From Paenalcaligenes sp021793095 (GTDB lineage: Bacteria; Pseudomonadota; Gammaproteobacteria; Burkholderiales; Burkholderiaceae_B): a stretch of 64,000 bases of DNA. The number at the start of each line of letters is the position of its first letter. The first letter of the stretch is position 1. The notes beneath the pieces were generated by a model. It worked only from the letters and a program-made list of their open reading frames with translations, made no database searches and was not told where the DNA came from. Location of the stretch: contig DAHVQS010000003.1 in the NCBI GenBank assembly GCA_027317645.1, positions 28,398 to 92,397 on the forward strand, read 5' to 3'. A program made the translations under genes and the position numbers. Below are positions 1 to 8,631 of the stretch, piece after piece.

Positions 1-2
1 AC

Positions 3-1109
3 CCGGGCTATGGTTTTTTGGCCGAAAGCGCTGATTTTGCTGAGCGGGTTGAAAAAAGCGGTTTTGTATTTATTGGCCCACGTCCAGAGACCATCCGCCT
101 GATGGGGGACAAGGTGACCGCCAAAAAAACCATGATAGAGGCCAAGGTGCCAGTGGTGCCCGGCTCTGAGGGCGCGTTACCCGATGACCCCGATGAGATT
201 CTGCGCATGGCCCGCGACATCGGCTATCCAGTGATTGTCAAAGCCACCGGCGGTGGCGGCGGGCGCGGGATGCGGGTGGTCTTTACCGAGGGGGCATTGC
301 TGACCGCGGTGGCGACCACGCGGGCAGAGGCCGAGGTGGCCTTTGGCAACCCCGAGGTTTATATGGAGAAATACCTCGAAAACCCGCGCCACATTGAAAT
401 ACAAATTTTGGCAGATGAGCATGGCAATGCCATATGGTTGGGCGAGCGCGACTGCTCTATGCAGCGTCGCCATCAAAAGATCATCGAAGAGGCACCTGCC
501 CCTGATATCCCCCGTAAATTGATTGAGCGTATTAGCGAGCGCGCAGTACAGGCTTGCCGCAAGCTCAACTACCGAGGGGCCGGTACTTTTGAGTTTCTCT
601 ACGAGGATGGCGAGTTTTATTTCATTGAAATGAATACGCGTATCCAGGTAGAGCACACCATTACCGAAATGATCACCGGTTTGGACCTGGTCCAAGAGCA
701 GATACGGATTGCGGCGGGCCAAAAGCTCAGCCTACGCCAGCGTGATGTCATGTTCCGCGGGCATTCTATTGAGTGCCGTATTAATGCCGAGGACCCCTAT
801 AACTTTTTACCCAGTCCGGGACGTATTAATCAATGGCATACTCCGGGTGGTCCGGGGGTGCGCTTAGATTCACATGTCTTTGCAGGCTATACCGTGCCAC
901 CGTATTATGACTCGATGATCGCCAAGCTGATCACTTACGGTGAAACACGTGAGCAGGCCATCGCGCGGATGGACATTGCTTTGTCAGAAATGATTGTCGA
1001 GGGCGTGCACACCAATATCCCTCTGCATCGAGAGTTAATGCAGGATGAGGGCTTTAAACAAGGAGGGGTGAGCATCCACTACCTTGAGGATAAGCTGGCT
1101 AAAAAATAG
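3..1109 (+). CDS. accC: Biotin carboxylase subunit of acetyl-CoA carboxylase, 5' truncated by window edge
   Basis: AccC carboxylates biotin on AccB using ATP and bicarbonate, the first half-reaction of cytosolic acetyl-CoA carboxylase in fatty acid synthesis. The reading frame is open from base 3 with PGYGFLAE, the conserved N-terminal motif, so the true start lies left of the window. About 367 residues are visible of a family length near 450. Seen are the ATP-grasp glycine-rich loop (GGGGGRGM), the EKYLENPRHIEIQ block, the MNTRIQVEH active-site motif and the C-terminal biotin carboxylase domain (INAEDP, PPYYDSMIAKLI). The internal TTG at 18 is not a real start. accB is expected just upstream. 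A rho-independent terminator follows the stop directly. The call is secure. Confidence 0.97.
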   Translation, partial: PGYGFLAESADFAERVEKSGFVFIGPRPETIRLMGDKVTAKKTMIEAKVPVVPGSEGALPDDPDEILRMARDIGYPVIVKATGGGGGRGMRVVFTEGALLTAVATTRAEAEVAFGNPEVYMEKYLENPRHIEIQILADEHGNAIWLGERDCSMQRRHQKIIEEAPAPDIPRKLIERISERAVQACRKLNYRGAGTFEFLYEDGEFYFIEMNTRIQVEHTITEMITGLDLVQEQIRIAAGQKLSLRQRDVMFRGHSIECRINAEDPYNFLPSPGRINQWHTPGGPGVRLDSHVFAGYTVPPYYDSMIAKLITYGETREQAIARMDIALSEMIVEGVHTNIPLHRELMQDEGFKQGGVSIHYLEDKLAKK

Positions 1110-1125
1110 TAAATAATTAATCTAT

Positions 1126-1155
1126 GAAAACAGGGCACGCACCCTGTTTTCTTTT
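1126..1155 (+). terminator. Rho-independent terminator after accC
   Basis: A near-perfect hairpin, AAAACAGGG then GCACGCA-like loop then CCCTGTTTT, is followed by CTTTT. It separates accC from prmA. It also argues against translation starting at the ATG at 1124, which sits inside the stem. Confidence 0.8.
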
Positions 1156-1168
1156 ATGGGAAGAGTGC

Positions 1169-2104
1169 ATGCGTGAATTAGTTCTTTTGTGTTCCCAAGA
1201 GCAGGCCGACATGCTGGCCGACGCTATGTTGGACTTTGGGGTACTATCGGTCAGCGTCGAGGATGCTGACGTCGACACCGTTGATGAGCGCCCTTTATAC
1301 GGTGAGCCCGGGTTAGAGCCCGAGGTTTTCGGGTGGCGCCGCAACCGTGTGGTGGCGCTGTTGCCCGATGAATTGAATGAATATGAAATCATTGACCATT
1401 TAAATGCGACAGGGATTGTTGAATTAGGCCCGGCCGATTGGGAATTGCGTCGGGTGCCCGATGAGGATTGGGTGCGTCATGTACAGGCGCAATTTGGCCC
1501 AATCAGCATTGGCGATCGCATTCTCATTGTGCCCAGCTGGCGCCGCGAAGAGGTGCTTTCTGAGGTGTATCCCAAAGAGGACCAGGTACTCATCGAGCTC
1601 GACCCCGGGCTGGCTTTTGGTACCGGCAGTCACCCCACCACACATTTATGTCTCGAGTGGCTGGCCAAGCACGTCAAACAAGGCGATGATGTGCTGGATT
1701 ATGGTTGTGGTTCGGGTGTGTTGGCCATTGCCGCTAAAAAGCTGGGCGCCAACCAAGTGGATGCCGTAGATATTGACCATCAGGCCGTGTTTGCCACCAA
1801 GGGCAATGCACGGGCCAATCAGGTACGTCTACGCGCCATGCACTCGGACGATCTCCCCACCGAGCACAAGGGGCAGTATGATATTGTGGTAGCCAATATA
1901 TTGTCTAATCCACTCAAGGTATTGGCCCCTTTGCTGACGGCCTACGTCAAGCCAGGAGGCTTGCTGGCGATATCGGGCATTTTGGCTTGGCAGGCCAAAG
2001 AAATGCAAGAGGCCTACCGAGACTACATGCATATCAAGGCTTGGCGCGAACGCGAGGGTTGGGTATGTATTGTGGGTCAGCGCACAGGGGCGATTGACGA
2101 ATAG
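1169..2104 (+). CDS. prmA: Ribosomal protein L11 methyltransferase
   Basis: PrmA trimethylates ribosomal protein L11 with S-adenosylmethionine in the cytoplasm. The product starts MRELVLLC; this ATG was chosen because the earlier in-frame ATG at 1124 lies in the accC terminator hairpin. The N-terminal third is the L11-recognition domain. The C-terminal Rossmann methyltransferase carries motif I (VLDYGCGSGVLAIAAKKLGA), a GTGSHPTT segment and the NILSNPL catalytic-type motif. The length of 311 residues is close to the family norm of about 295-300. It sits in the usual beta-proteobacterial order accC-prmA-DUF3426 gene, 11 bases before the next start. Confidence 0.96.
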   Translation: MRELVLLCSQEQADMLADAMLDFGVLSVSVEDADVDTVDERPLYGEPGLEPEVFGWRRNRVVALLPDELNEYEIIDHLNATGIVELGPADWELRRVPDEDWVRHVQAQFGPISIGDRILIVPSWRREEVLSEVYPKEDQVLIELDPGLAFGTGSHPTTHLCLEWLAKHVKQGDDVLDYGCGSGVLAIAAKKLGANQVDAVDIDHQAVFATKGNARANQVRLRAMHSDDLPTEHKGQYDIVVANILSNPLKVLAPLLTAYVKPGGLLAISGILAWQAKEMQEAYRDYMHIKAWREREGWVCIVGQRTGAIDE

Positions 2105-2115
2105 TTAGAAGAGCC

Positions 2116-3210
2116 ATGATCACGCTTACGACACAGTGCCCAGAATGTCAGACGCAGTTTAGTGTTGACGGCGACGCGCTGAGGCGTCGCAAGGGGTTGG
2201 TGCGTTGTGTGCACTGCCAAGAGATCTTTGACGGCTACGAGGCCGTCGTGAGCGATACAAAAGCATCTTCAGCATCTCCAACATCCTCTGCATCTTCAAC
2301 CTCCTCAGCATCTTCCCAGGCGCTTGAGCCTGTAGACGATGCGCCCATAGATGATTTTTCTATGGCAGCGTCAGATGCGCTATTTGTTGAACCCGATCTC
2401 CCTTTTATCGATACAAAGGCAGCCACAGAGACTGATTCAACAGTAGAGGCAACGCCTGAACCTCCTTTTGAGTTTTTTGTGGAGGACGCCGATGAGCTCG
2501 AGGGTGAATCGCAGCCTGATTTGCCCACAGAGCTACCCGCAGAAATTCTCAACGCGCCCACGACAGAGCCCGTCTTTTTCATCGAAGATGAGGCCGATAG
2601 GCCTGTAGACGATGCACCCACTGTCGCCCCAGTCATTGGGGCGGCCCCCTCGGCGACCCCAGAGGCGGTCGATCCTGTCTACGCCGAGCGTCGTATTGAG
2701 CCCCCCCATTTCTCTTGGCGTGATTCTTTGCGTCGATTGGCCTGGCAATTGTTGTTGTGGGGGTTGGTCGGGGCAGCATTGTTGCAGGCGGCCTATGTGT
2801 ATCGTGCCCAGATTGCCCTACATGCGCCGTTCATGCGGCCTGCCTTACAATCATTCTGTGCGTATGTGGGGTGCCAGGTGCCCTACTTACGGGCTCTTTC
2901 GGCCATTGATATTACCTATAGTCGCCTTTCGCGCGAAGCGCGGTCTGCCGATGATGGACAGCAGTATTTATTGCAGGTGGGTCTTAACAACACCGCCTCT
3001 GTCCCGCAGGAGTGGCCTACCTTGCTCATTACCTTTAGTGATGTATCGGCGGCAGTGATCGCGCGTTTAAAGGTGACTCCTGAGCAATACCTAAGTGCGG
3101 CTCAGCTTAAGGGTCCTTTTTTGCCTGGACAGGTGATCGATCTGCGATTACAGGTTGAGGCGCAGGATACCCAGATCAATGGATTCAAAGTAGACAAGTT
3201 TTTCTCTTAA
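2116..3210 (+). CDS. Zinc-ribbon plus DUF3426 membrane protein
   Basis: This 364-residue protein has three parts. Residues 1-45 form an MJ0042-type zinc ribbon with two Cys pairs (CPECQTQF and CVHCQEIF). About 150 low-complexity acidic, Ser/Pro-rich residues follow. One transmembrane helix lies near residues 210-235 (LLLWGLVGAALLQAAYVY), and a C-terminal DUF3426 domain ends in GFKVDKFF. The family is widespread in Burkholderiales next to prmA, and its function is not established. The topology predicts a cytoplasmic zinc ribbon and a periplasmic DUF3426 domain. The Ser/Thr-rich run at about residues 48-70 is encoded by repetitive TCTTCAGCATCT-like DNA and may vary in length between strains. 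Confidence 0.9.
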   Translation: MITLTTQCPECQTQFSVDGDALRRRKGLVRCVHCQEIFDGYEAVVSDTKASSASPTSSASSTSSASSQALEPVDDAPIDDFSMAASDALFVEPDLPFIDTKAATETDSTVEATPEPPFEFFVEDADELEGESQPDLPTELPAEILNAPTTEPVFFIEDEADRPVDDAPTVAPVIGAAPSATPEAVDPVYAERRIEPPHFSWRDSLRRLAWQLLLWGLVGAALLQAAYVYRAQIALHAPFMRPALQSFCAYVGCQVPYLRALSAIDITYSRLSREARSADDGQQYLLQVGLNNTASVPQEWPTLLITFSDVSAAVIARLKVTPEQYLSAAQLKGPFLPGQVIDLRLQVEAQDTQINGFKVDKFFS

Positions 3211-3218
3211 AGGTAAAG

Positions 3219-4172
3219 ATGACAAGACGAATTTTAGTTTGCGGCTCATTGGCCTTCGATATGATTGCAGTATTTGAAGGGCGTTTCAAAGAACATATAC
3301 TGCCTGAGCATGTGCCTAACTTGAGCGTATCCTTTTTTGTACCCGCCCTGCGTAAAGAGTTTGGCGGTTGCGCGGGTAATATCTCTTATAACCTGGCGCT
3401 GTTGGGTGCACAGGCGGTGCCCGTGGGGACTGTGGGTCACGATGCGGGCGAGTACCTCGAACGCATGCGCACCTTAGGCATTGAGACTGACATGATCAAG
3501 GTGGTGCCTCAGGAGTTTTCCGCGCAATGCTTTATTACCACGGATATGGACAGCAATCAGATCGCCTCTTTTCACCCGGGGGCCATGCAGTTCTCTTCCC
3601 GTAATGATCTGACGGGCCAAAAAGCAGCTTGGGCGATTGTGGCGCCCGATGCCAAAGAGGCTATGATCGCGCACGCTCAACGATTGCAGCAGTCTAATAT
3701 TCCTTTTGTGTTTGATTTGGGGCAGGCCATGCCTTTATTTAATGGGGACGACCTCAATGACATGATCGCCCGCGCCGACATCTTGACGGCCAACGACTAT
3801 GAGGCGACCGTCATCCAAGAACGCACGGGTAAATCCATGGATGAAATCGCCGAGCAACTACAGGCGGTGATTGTCACGCACGGTGCCAAGGGTGCGATGT
3901 TGTATCATAAAGGGTCCAAGCGCGAGGTCGCACCTGTCGTCGCCGATGAGGTGTTGGACCCCACGGGTTGTGGGGATGCCCACCGCGCAGGTTTGCTGTA
4001 TGGCCTGACGTCTGGTTGGTCCCTATACGAGGCTGCATGTTTGGGCAATATCATGGGCAGTATTAAAATTGCCTCACAGGGACCACAAAACCATCAGCCT
4101 AAACGCGAACAGATTAACCGCCTCTTGACCGAGGTTTATGAGTTAGATGTGGCTGTGCCCACACTGGCTTAA
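3219..4172 (+). CDS. PfkB-family carbohydrate/adenosine kinase
   Basis: This is a 317-residue ribokinase-fold kinase. It has the N-terminal substrate lid region (FGGCAGNISYNLALLG) and the C-terminal PfkB signature DPTGCGDAHRAG, whose Asp is the catalytic base and whose GCGD forms the anion hole. The family commonly reads GDAFRAG; His in place of Phe is a minor deviation. Burkholderiales relatives are annotated as adenosine kinase or carbohydrate kinase, and the substrate cannot be read from sequence. An AAAGG ribosome site lies 4 bases before the ATG. It is co-directional with the DUF3426 gene 8 bases upstream, so probably co-transcribed. Confidence 0.9.
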   Translation: MTRRILVCGSLAFDMIAVFEGRFKEHILPEHVPNLSVSFFVPALRKEFGGCAGNISYNLALLGAQAVPVGTVGHDAGEYLERMRTLGIETDMIKVVPQEFSAQCFITTDMDSNQIASFHPGAMQFSSRNDLTGQKAAWAIVAPDAKEAMIAHAQRLQQSNIPFVFDLGQAMPLFNGDDLNDMIARADILTANDYEATVIQERTGKSMDEIAEQLQAVIVTHGAKGAMLYHKGSKREVAPVVADEVLDPTGCGDAHRAGLLYGLTSGWSLYEAACLGNIMGSIKIASQGPQNHQPKREQINRLLTEVYELDVAVPTLA

Positions 4173-4195
4173 ATTTTCCTTCAAAGGAGCAGGTC

Positions 4196-4693
4196 ATGAC
4201 GACACAAAATAGACATCGTCCCCAGATGGTGCGTTGGTTCAAGCTCACCGCAGCAGCGCTGGGTGCGGTATTGTTGATTTCGGGTTGCGCGCATCACAGC
4301 GCTTCGAGCCAGACTTATACCTATGGACAATCGCAGCGTGAGCAGGTGGTGCGTTATGGGGTAGTAGAAAGTGTTCGACCCATTACCATTCAGGCCGATC
4401 GTTCTTCAGGTATTGGGGCCGCATCCGGGGCAGCCATGGGTGGGGTCGCCGCCAGCACTATTGGGGGCGGCCGTGGCAAGATCTTAGCAACTATGGGTGG
4501 CGCTTTGCTGGGGGGCATTGCCGGTGAGCAGGTCGAGCACCGTGTCCAAAAGAGCAAGGGCCTAGAGATCACAGTCAAAATGGATAATGGGGAAACACGC
4601 GTGATTGCCCAAGAGGCCGATGTGCCCATTAACGCCGGTCAGCGCGTGCAAGTGATTAGCGGGGCTGGCCCCGTCCGTGTGAGCCCTATCTAA
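4196..4693 (+). CDS. Glycine-zipper outer-membrane lipoprotein (SlyB/Pcp-like)
   Basis: The product is 165 residues. A lipoprotein signal peptide has lipobox LISGC, with lipidated Cys near residue 31. A Ser/Tyr-rich stretch follows, then a VRYGVVESVRPI segment and a glycine zipper (GAASGAAMGGVAAS, then GGALLGGIAGEQ), ending in a small beta domain (ITVKMDNGETRVIAQ). This is the architecture of SlyB/Pcp 17-kDa surface-antigen lipoproteins, which sit in the outer membrane and help envelope integrity. A strong AAAGGAG site precedes the ATG. A strong terminator follows, closing the unit that began with prmA. Confidence 0.88.
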   Translation: MTTQNRHRPQMVRWFKLTAAALGAVLLISGCAHHSASSQTYTYGQSQREQVVRYGVVESVRPITIQADRSSGIGAASGAAMGGVAASTIGGGRGKILATMGGALLGGIAGEQVEHRVQKSKGLEITVKMDNGETRVIAQEADVPINAGQRVQVISGAGPVRVSPI

Positions 4694-4718
4694 GCGCACA
4701 GCGCCCCCACACGAATCA

Positions 4719-4767
4719 AGCCCTGTCCCACATGGATATAACGCACGTGTGGGATCAGGGCTTTTTT
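4719..4767 (+). terminator. Rho-independent terminator after SlyB-like lipoprotein gene
   Basis: A long inverted repeat, AGCCCTGtCCCACA paired with TGTGGGAtCAGGGCT, is followed by TTTTTT. The stem has about 14 pairs with one internal mismatch. Confidence 0.85.
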
Positions 4768-4841
4768 GCCTTTGTTAGTGATGCGGGCTGCCGATGTGGT
4801 GTCACTGCCAGATTGCAAGCCCAGTTGGCCCAGTTGGCCCA

Positions 4842-5396
4842 TTAAAATGTCAGCAAATCACTAAACAAAATATTTCTATTGATGTTATTGATCACCACAA
4901 TGAGCACCTGGGTGATGATCAAAACAATGAGGGGGGAAAAATCGATGGCGCCTGTGCTGGGCATCCGACTGCGAATGGGGTTCAAAATGGGTGCAGTGAG
5001 TGCATTGAGCAAGGGCGCAATAGGGGCCGCCGGGTTAATCCAAGAAAGCAGTGCTTGAATAATAATGGCCCAAAACATCGTATTTAACCACCACTCGACC
5101 CCGGTCAGTAGGGCAGCGATAATTTGGCCTAATGGATTAAAGAGCTGAAAATTAAACAGCGTCAATAAATATAAAAAGGCGGCGATCCAGACAACGATGA
5201 TACTGGGCCAGTCAAATTGGCCACGCGGTGCAATCAAACGCTGCATCGGTAGGCTGGCCCAATCAGTAAAGCGGTAAATGGTCTGAGAAAAAGGGTTAAA
5301 GGGTGGAATGCGTGAGGCGTAAAACCAGGCGCGCAGTATAAAAACAAATCCGATTAGTCGAATAATCAAACTCAAAATCGTCACGGTAATGCCCAT
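4842..5396 (-). CDS. YggT family integral membrane protein
   Basis: The 184-residue product has two YggT repeats. Each has a pair of hydrophobic helices around a FNPF-type turn (IPPFNPFSQTIYRF near residues 31-44; INPAAPIAPLLNALTAPILNPIRS in the second half). YggT proteins are inner-membrane proteins linked to osmotic stress, cell shape or division in various bacteria; the molecular role is unclear. The gene runs convergently toward the SlyB-like lipoprotein gene. A 47-codon reading frame on the same strand lies 20 bases upstream and may be co-transcribed. Confidence 0.9.
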   Translation of the reverse strand: MGITVTILSLIIRLIGFVFILRAWFYASRIPPFNPFSQTIYRFTDWASLPMQRLIAPRGQFDWPSIIVVWIAAFLYLLTLFNFQLFNPLGQIIAALLTGVEWWLNTMFWAIIIQALLSWINPAAPIAPLLNALTAPILNPIRSRMPSTGAIDFSPLIVLIITQVLIVVINNINRNILFSDLLTF

Positions 5397-5416
5397 AGTC
5401 TATAGCCTAATAATGC

Positions 5417-5560
5417 CTAGTCGGTTTCCTCAGTGGGATGTGTGGGGTAGGGCCAAGAGCCCTCGGGGTTGGGGGTGGTCTTTACATAAGGGGCCTGATC
5501 AGTATTGCTATCCTCTGGATATACCGTGGAATCAGGGTGTGGATTATGGGCAGATGCCAT
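5417..5560 (-). CDS. Small proline-rich hypothetical protein (47 aa)
   Basis: A short frame on the minus strand reads MASAHNPHPDSTVYPED and ends with PYPTHPTEETD. It has a good ribosome site (AAAGGAAC, 8 bases before the ATG) and lies 20 bases upstream of yggT on the same strand. The product is hydrophilic, rich in Pro, Asp and Thr, with no signal peptide or membrane segment. I do not recognise it. The ribosome site and operon position support translation; the length keeps confidence moderate. Confidence 0.55.
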   Translation of the reverse strand: MASAHNPHPDSTVYPEDSNTDQAPYVKTTPNPEGSWPYPTHPTEETD

Positions 5561-5826
5561 GATTGAGGTTCCTTTTTGTAAAAAGATGAACACAAATAAA
5601 GCCCGTGTCGGCTGAATGCTAGGCGCCTCTCAACGAGCATACTGGGTAGTTTACCAAATTGTGGTATGGTTTTTGCGACGGTGAGGGGGTAAGGACAGAA
5701 ATATTTATTTTGCTTTTGCTTATGTTTTGATGTCACTTGCCTGCTGGACAGGATAATATAAGGGTAAATATAGGGGCGTCAGACGCCACACTGTGTTCAC
5801 ACAATCACCATTGTGTAAGGAAAACT

Positions 5827-6345
5827 ATGCTTGGTATGCCAATTTCTCAGTCTTGCAAACGGCTCATGACCTTGGGGGCTACCCTGGGCATGGGGTTATT
5901 GATTACTGCTTGCTCTATGCCGGTGCAGGAAAAACAGGATGCGACCGCGCAAACGGCCATCCCCGATGAGTGCACCGCGCCCGCTGCGGATGCGCCCGCA
6001 GTGGGCAATTGGCTCAATAAACGCAAAGAAAAAGGCGTGACTGGCGAGCTGCGGACGTTGTTTACCCTCAAGGCCGATGGCAGCATGCTATTTACCGAAC
6101 AACTCAAACGCCCCAAGCAGCCATCGCAGGGCATCAACGAGAGTGGTTGCTGGCATCTCGATGGGGATCACATCGTCTTGCAGACCCATAAATCCAACGG
6201 GATGGTCGTGGATATAGACGATCCTATTTATACCAATCGCTACCGCATCGTGTCTGTCGATGAGGACGAGCTGCTCCTCGAGTCCGAGGCTGGGCAGCAG
6301 TATGCGACCCAGCGGACCTCACCTGGCTATCGCCTGCCCTTTTAA
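5827..6345 (+). CDS. Putative lipoprotein, unknown function
   Basis: The product is 172 residues from the ATG preceded by AAGGAAAACT; an upstream in-frame start at 5737 has no ribosome site. It begins with a lipoprotein signal peptide (LGMGLLITAC, Cys near residue 28). The mature part resembles a small beta-rich fold with alternating strands (GTLFTLKADGSMLFTEQL-like, then SGCWHLDGDHIVLQTH). No family was recognised with confidence. A 7-bp hairpin (ACACAAT/ATTGTGT, 5799-5816) abuts the ribosome site and could modulate translation. The stop overlaps the end of gltX on the other strand by 4 bases. Confidence 0.75.
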   Translation: MLGMPISQSCKRLMTLGATLGMGLLITACSMPVQEKQDATAQTAIPDECTAPAADAPAVGNWLNKRKEKGVTGELRTLFTLKADGSMLFTEQLKRPKQPSQGINESGCWHLDGDHIVLQTHKSNGMVVDIDDPIYTNRYRIVSVDEDELLLESEAGQQYATQRTSPGYRLPF

Positions 6346-7757
6346 TTTGCCAGGCTTTGCTCTAAGCGGGCCAGCACACGATCGCGACCCAACAGAAACA
6401 GCACGGCATCGATGGCCGGGGTCTGGCGCTGTCCTGTCACGGCCACACGCATGGGGATCCCCAATTGGGGCATCCGCGCGCCCTGCGCTTTGAGTACCTC
6501 TTTGATGGTGGCGCTAATTGCATCTACGCTCCACTCCTCTAGGGCTTGGGCGCGCTGGTTAAAGTCGTGCAGCAGTTGTTTGGCCTCAGGGGTGAGGACT
6601 TGTTCTTTGAGCTCGGGGTCAATGGCGGGCATTTCTTGGTGACAGAACAGCAGCGCCCCATCTGCGAGCTCATTGAGGGTTTCAGCACGGCTTTTGAGCA
6701 GTTCCATGACGGCGGGTAAATCCACTAGCTCAGGCTGGCCGCCGCGCGCCTCGATGCGGGGGGCGACGAGCTCAGCCAACCGCTCATTGGTGCTTTCTTT
6801 GATGTAGTGAGCATTGACCCAGCGCAGTTTTTTGGGATCCCATTGCGCCGGTGAACGGCTCAGGTTGCGGGTATTAAACCAGTCAATAAACTCTGCACGG
6901 CTAAAGAGCTCGGCATCGCCATGACTCCAGCCCAGGCGCGCCAAATAATTCACCATGGCCTCGGGTAAAAAGCCCTGCTCATCATATTCTAGGATGCTGA
7001 CCGCCCCATGGCGTTTTGAGAGTTTTTCACCATCTGGGCCCAAAATCATGGGGACATGACCATAGGCGGGGAGCTCAGCCCCCAAAGCCTCGAGCAAAGT
7101 GATTTGACGGGCTGTATTGTTGACATGGTCATCCCCGCGGATCACGTGAGTGATTTTCATATCCCAATCATCCACCACCACGCAAAAGTTATAGGTGGGC
7201 GTGCCATCCGAGCGTGCAATGACGAGATCATCAAGCTCGTCGTTGGGGATGGAAATAGGGCCTTTGACCAAGTCATCCCAGGTGGTGGCACCTGTTTGTG
7301 GGCTTTTAAAGCGGACAACGGGTTGTCTGTCAGCGGGGATTTCGGGCAGCGTTTTACCGGGCTCAGGACGCCAAGTGCCATCGTAGCGGGGCTTGAGTCC
7401 CTGGGCACGGGCGCGTTCACGCATCGCCTCGACCTCTTCTGGGGTGCTATAGCAATAATAAGCCGTCCCTTCATCCAGCATTTTTTGGATGACCTCTTGG
7501 TGGCGTTCGATACGCTGGCTTTGGTAAAAAGGCCCTTCATCGGCCTCGAGGCCGAGCCACTGCATGCCGTCCAGGATAATTTGAACAGCCTCGGGGGTGG
7601 AACGTTCGCGGTCAGTATCCTCGATACGCAAGACAAATTTTCCTTGGTGGTGGCGCGCAAAGGCCCATGAAAAAAGGGCCGTACGGGCGCCACCAAGGTG
7701 TAGATCACCAGTTGGCGAGGGGGCAAAACGGGTGCGGACTATGGTTTCTGAATTCAT
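6342..7757 (-). CDS. gltX: Glutamyl-tRNA synthetase
   Basis: GltX charges tRNA-Glu with glutamate in the cytoplasm. The class I synthetase signatures are present: a HIGH-type motif (FAPSPTGDLHLGGARTALF) near residue 10 and KLSKRHG near residue 250. The alpha-helical anticodon-binding domain follows, ending HLGRDRVLARLE-like. The product is 471 residues from the chosen ATG at 7757 (MNSETIVRTRF). A TTG start at 7778 would add seven residues; neither has a clear ribosome site. It is transcribed convergently with the upstream lipoprotein gene and tandem with the esterase locus. Confidence 0.96.
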   Translation of the reverse strand: MNSETIVRTRFAPSPTGDLHLGGARTALFSWAFARHHQGKFVLRIEDTDRERSTPEAVQIILDGMQWLGLEADEGPFYQSQRIERHQEVIQKMLDEGTAYYCYSTPEEVEAMRERARAQGLKPRYDGTWRPEPGKTLPEIPADRQPVVRFKSPQTGATTWDDLVKGPISIPNDELDDLVIARSDGTPTYNFCVVVDDWDMKITHVIRGDDHVNNTARQITLLEALGAELPAYGHVPMILGPDGEKLSKRHGAVSILEYDEQGFLPEAMVNYLARLGWSHGDAELFSRAEFIDWFNTRNLSRSPAQWDPKKLRWVNAHYIKESTNERLAELVAPRIEARGGQPELVDLPAVMELLKSRAETLNELADGALLFCHQEMPAIDPELKEQVLTPEAKQLLHDFNQRAQALEEWSVDAISATIKEVLKAQGARMPQLGIPMRVAVTGQRQTPAIDAVLFLLGRDRVLARLEQSLAN

Positions 7758-7823
7758 AAAAACTGAATGACTGGTCAATAAAATACGGTACTAAAAAACT
7801 TTCAAGAGTCAGCGGGCTGTAGG

Positions 7824-8497
7824 CTATGGTTGGGCCGTCAGGATTTGGCGCAAAAATTTAGCAATGTCTCTGACCTCATGGGGGTGGACTGAATGCGGCA
7901 TCGGATAGGTATGCCATTCGACGTCATAGCCCATTTTTTCTAACAATTTGCGGGTGTTTTCACCGCGTTGCAGAGGCACAACGGGGTCTTGGGTGCCATG
8001 CGCCATAAAAATAGGGGTGTCCTGGTTAGCTGCATGGCGCTCTTTGTCGATGACCTCGGCTAAGGGCAGATAGCCTGATAGACAGACCAGCCCGGCCAGA
8101 CGCTCGGGCCAACGCAATCCAGTCTGCAAAGTCATGGCACAACCTTGGGAAAAGCCTGCCAATACAATGCGCGCGCTGGGATGCCCTGCTCAATCTCACG
8201 CCGGATAAGCGCCTCTACCCGTGCTTGAGACTCACGCAGTCCCTTGGCGTCCTCACGGCGGACCAGATCGGTGACATAGATGTCATACCAAGAACGCATG
8301 GGCATGCCTGCATTCACAGTGACGGGTTGTACCGGTGCGTGGGGGAAAACAAAACGGATGTTCAAATCGTCTAGGCCTAATTCGGGCACGATAGGGACAA
8401 AGTCATTGCCATCGGCCCCCAATCCGTGCAGCCAAATAACGGCATAACGGGCTTCCTTTTCCGGGTTGAGTTCAATGCATTCCAGTAGTTCACTCAT
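7824..8497 (-). pseudogene. Carboxylesterase/phospholipase (alpha/beta hydrolase), frameshifted
   Basis: Two adjacent minus-strand frames together make one carboxylesterase. Bases 8497 to about 8170 encode MSELLECIELNPE, the WLHGLGADGNDF oxyanion-hole region and PHAPVQPVTVNAGMPMRSWYD. Bases from about 8176 to 7824 encode the nucleophile elbow AGFSQGCAM, the HGTQDPVV Asp region and the catalytic His in MPHSVHP. The frame changes in a GCGCGCGC run at 8169-8176, where the first frame ends in ARALYWQAF in place of SARIVLAGF. The ATG at 8497 has a GAGGGG site. As read, the first product lacks Ser and His, so it is either a real inactivation or a base-call error in the GC repeat. Confidence 0.8.
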
Positions 8498-8631
8498 TGT
8501 TGATTTCCCCTCATTGCTGTGTTTAAGGTTAGACTGTGTGTTAGCGCACAATTGCGTTTTATCATATTTGCTTGGTCAACGGGCCGTTTTAGCGGTTGCG
8601 GGGTGATTCGGGTCTCATACATAGAGTTTTT

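Noticed and set aside
177..722. Long minus-strand frame opposite accC
   Set aside because: It lies entirely antisense to a conserved gene, has no ribosome site and no recognisable domain.
1124..1168. N-terminal extension of prmA
   Set aside because: The upstream ATG sits inside the accC terminator hairpin; MRELVLL at 1169 is the family-like start.
7056..7670. 204-codon plus-strand frame opposite gltX
   Set aside because: Antisense shadow of a conserved synthetase; no family features.
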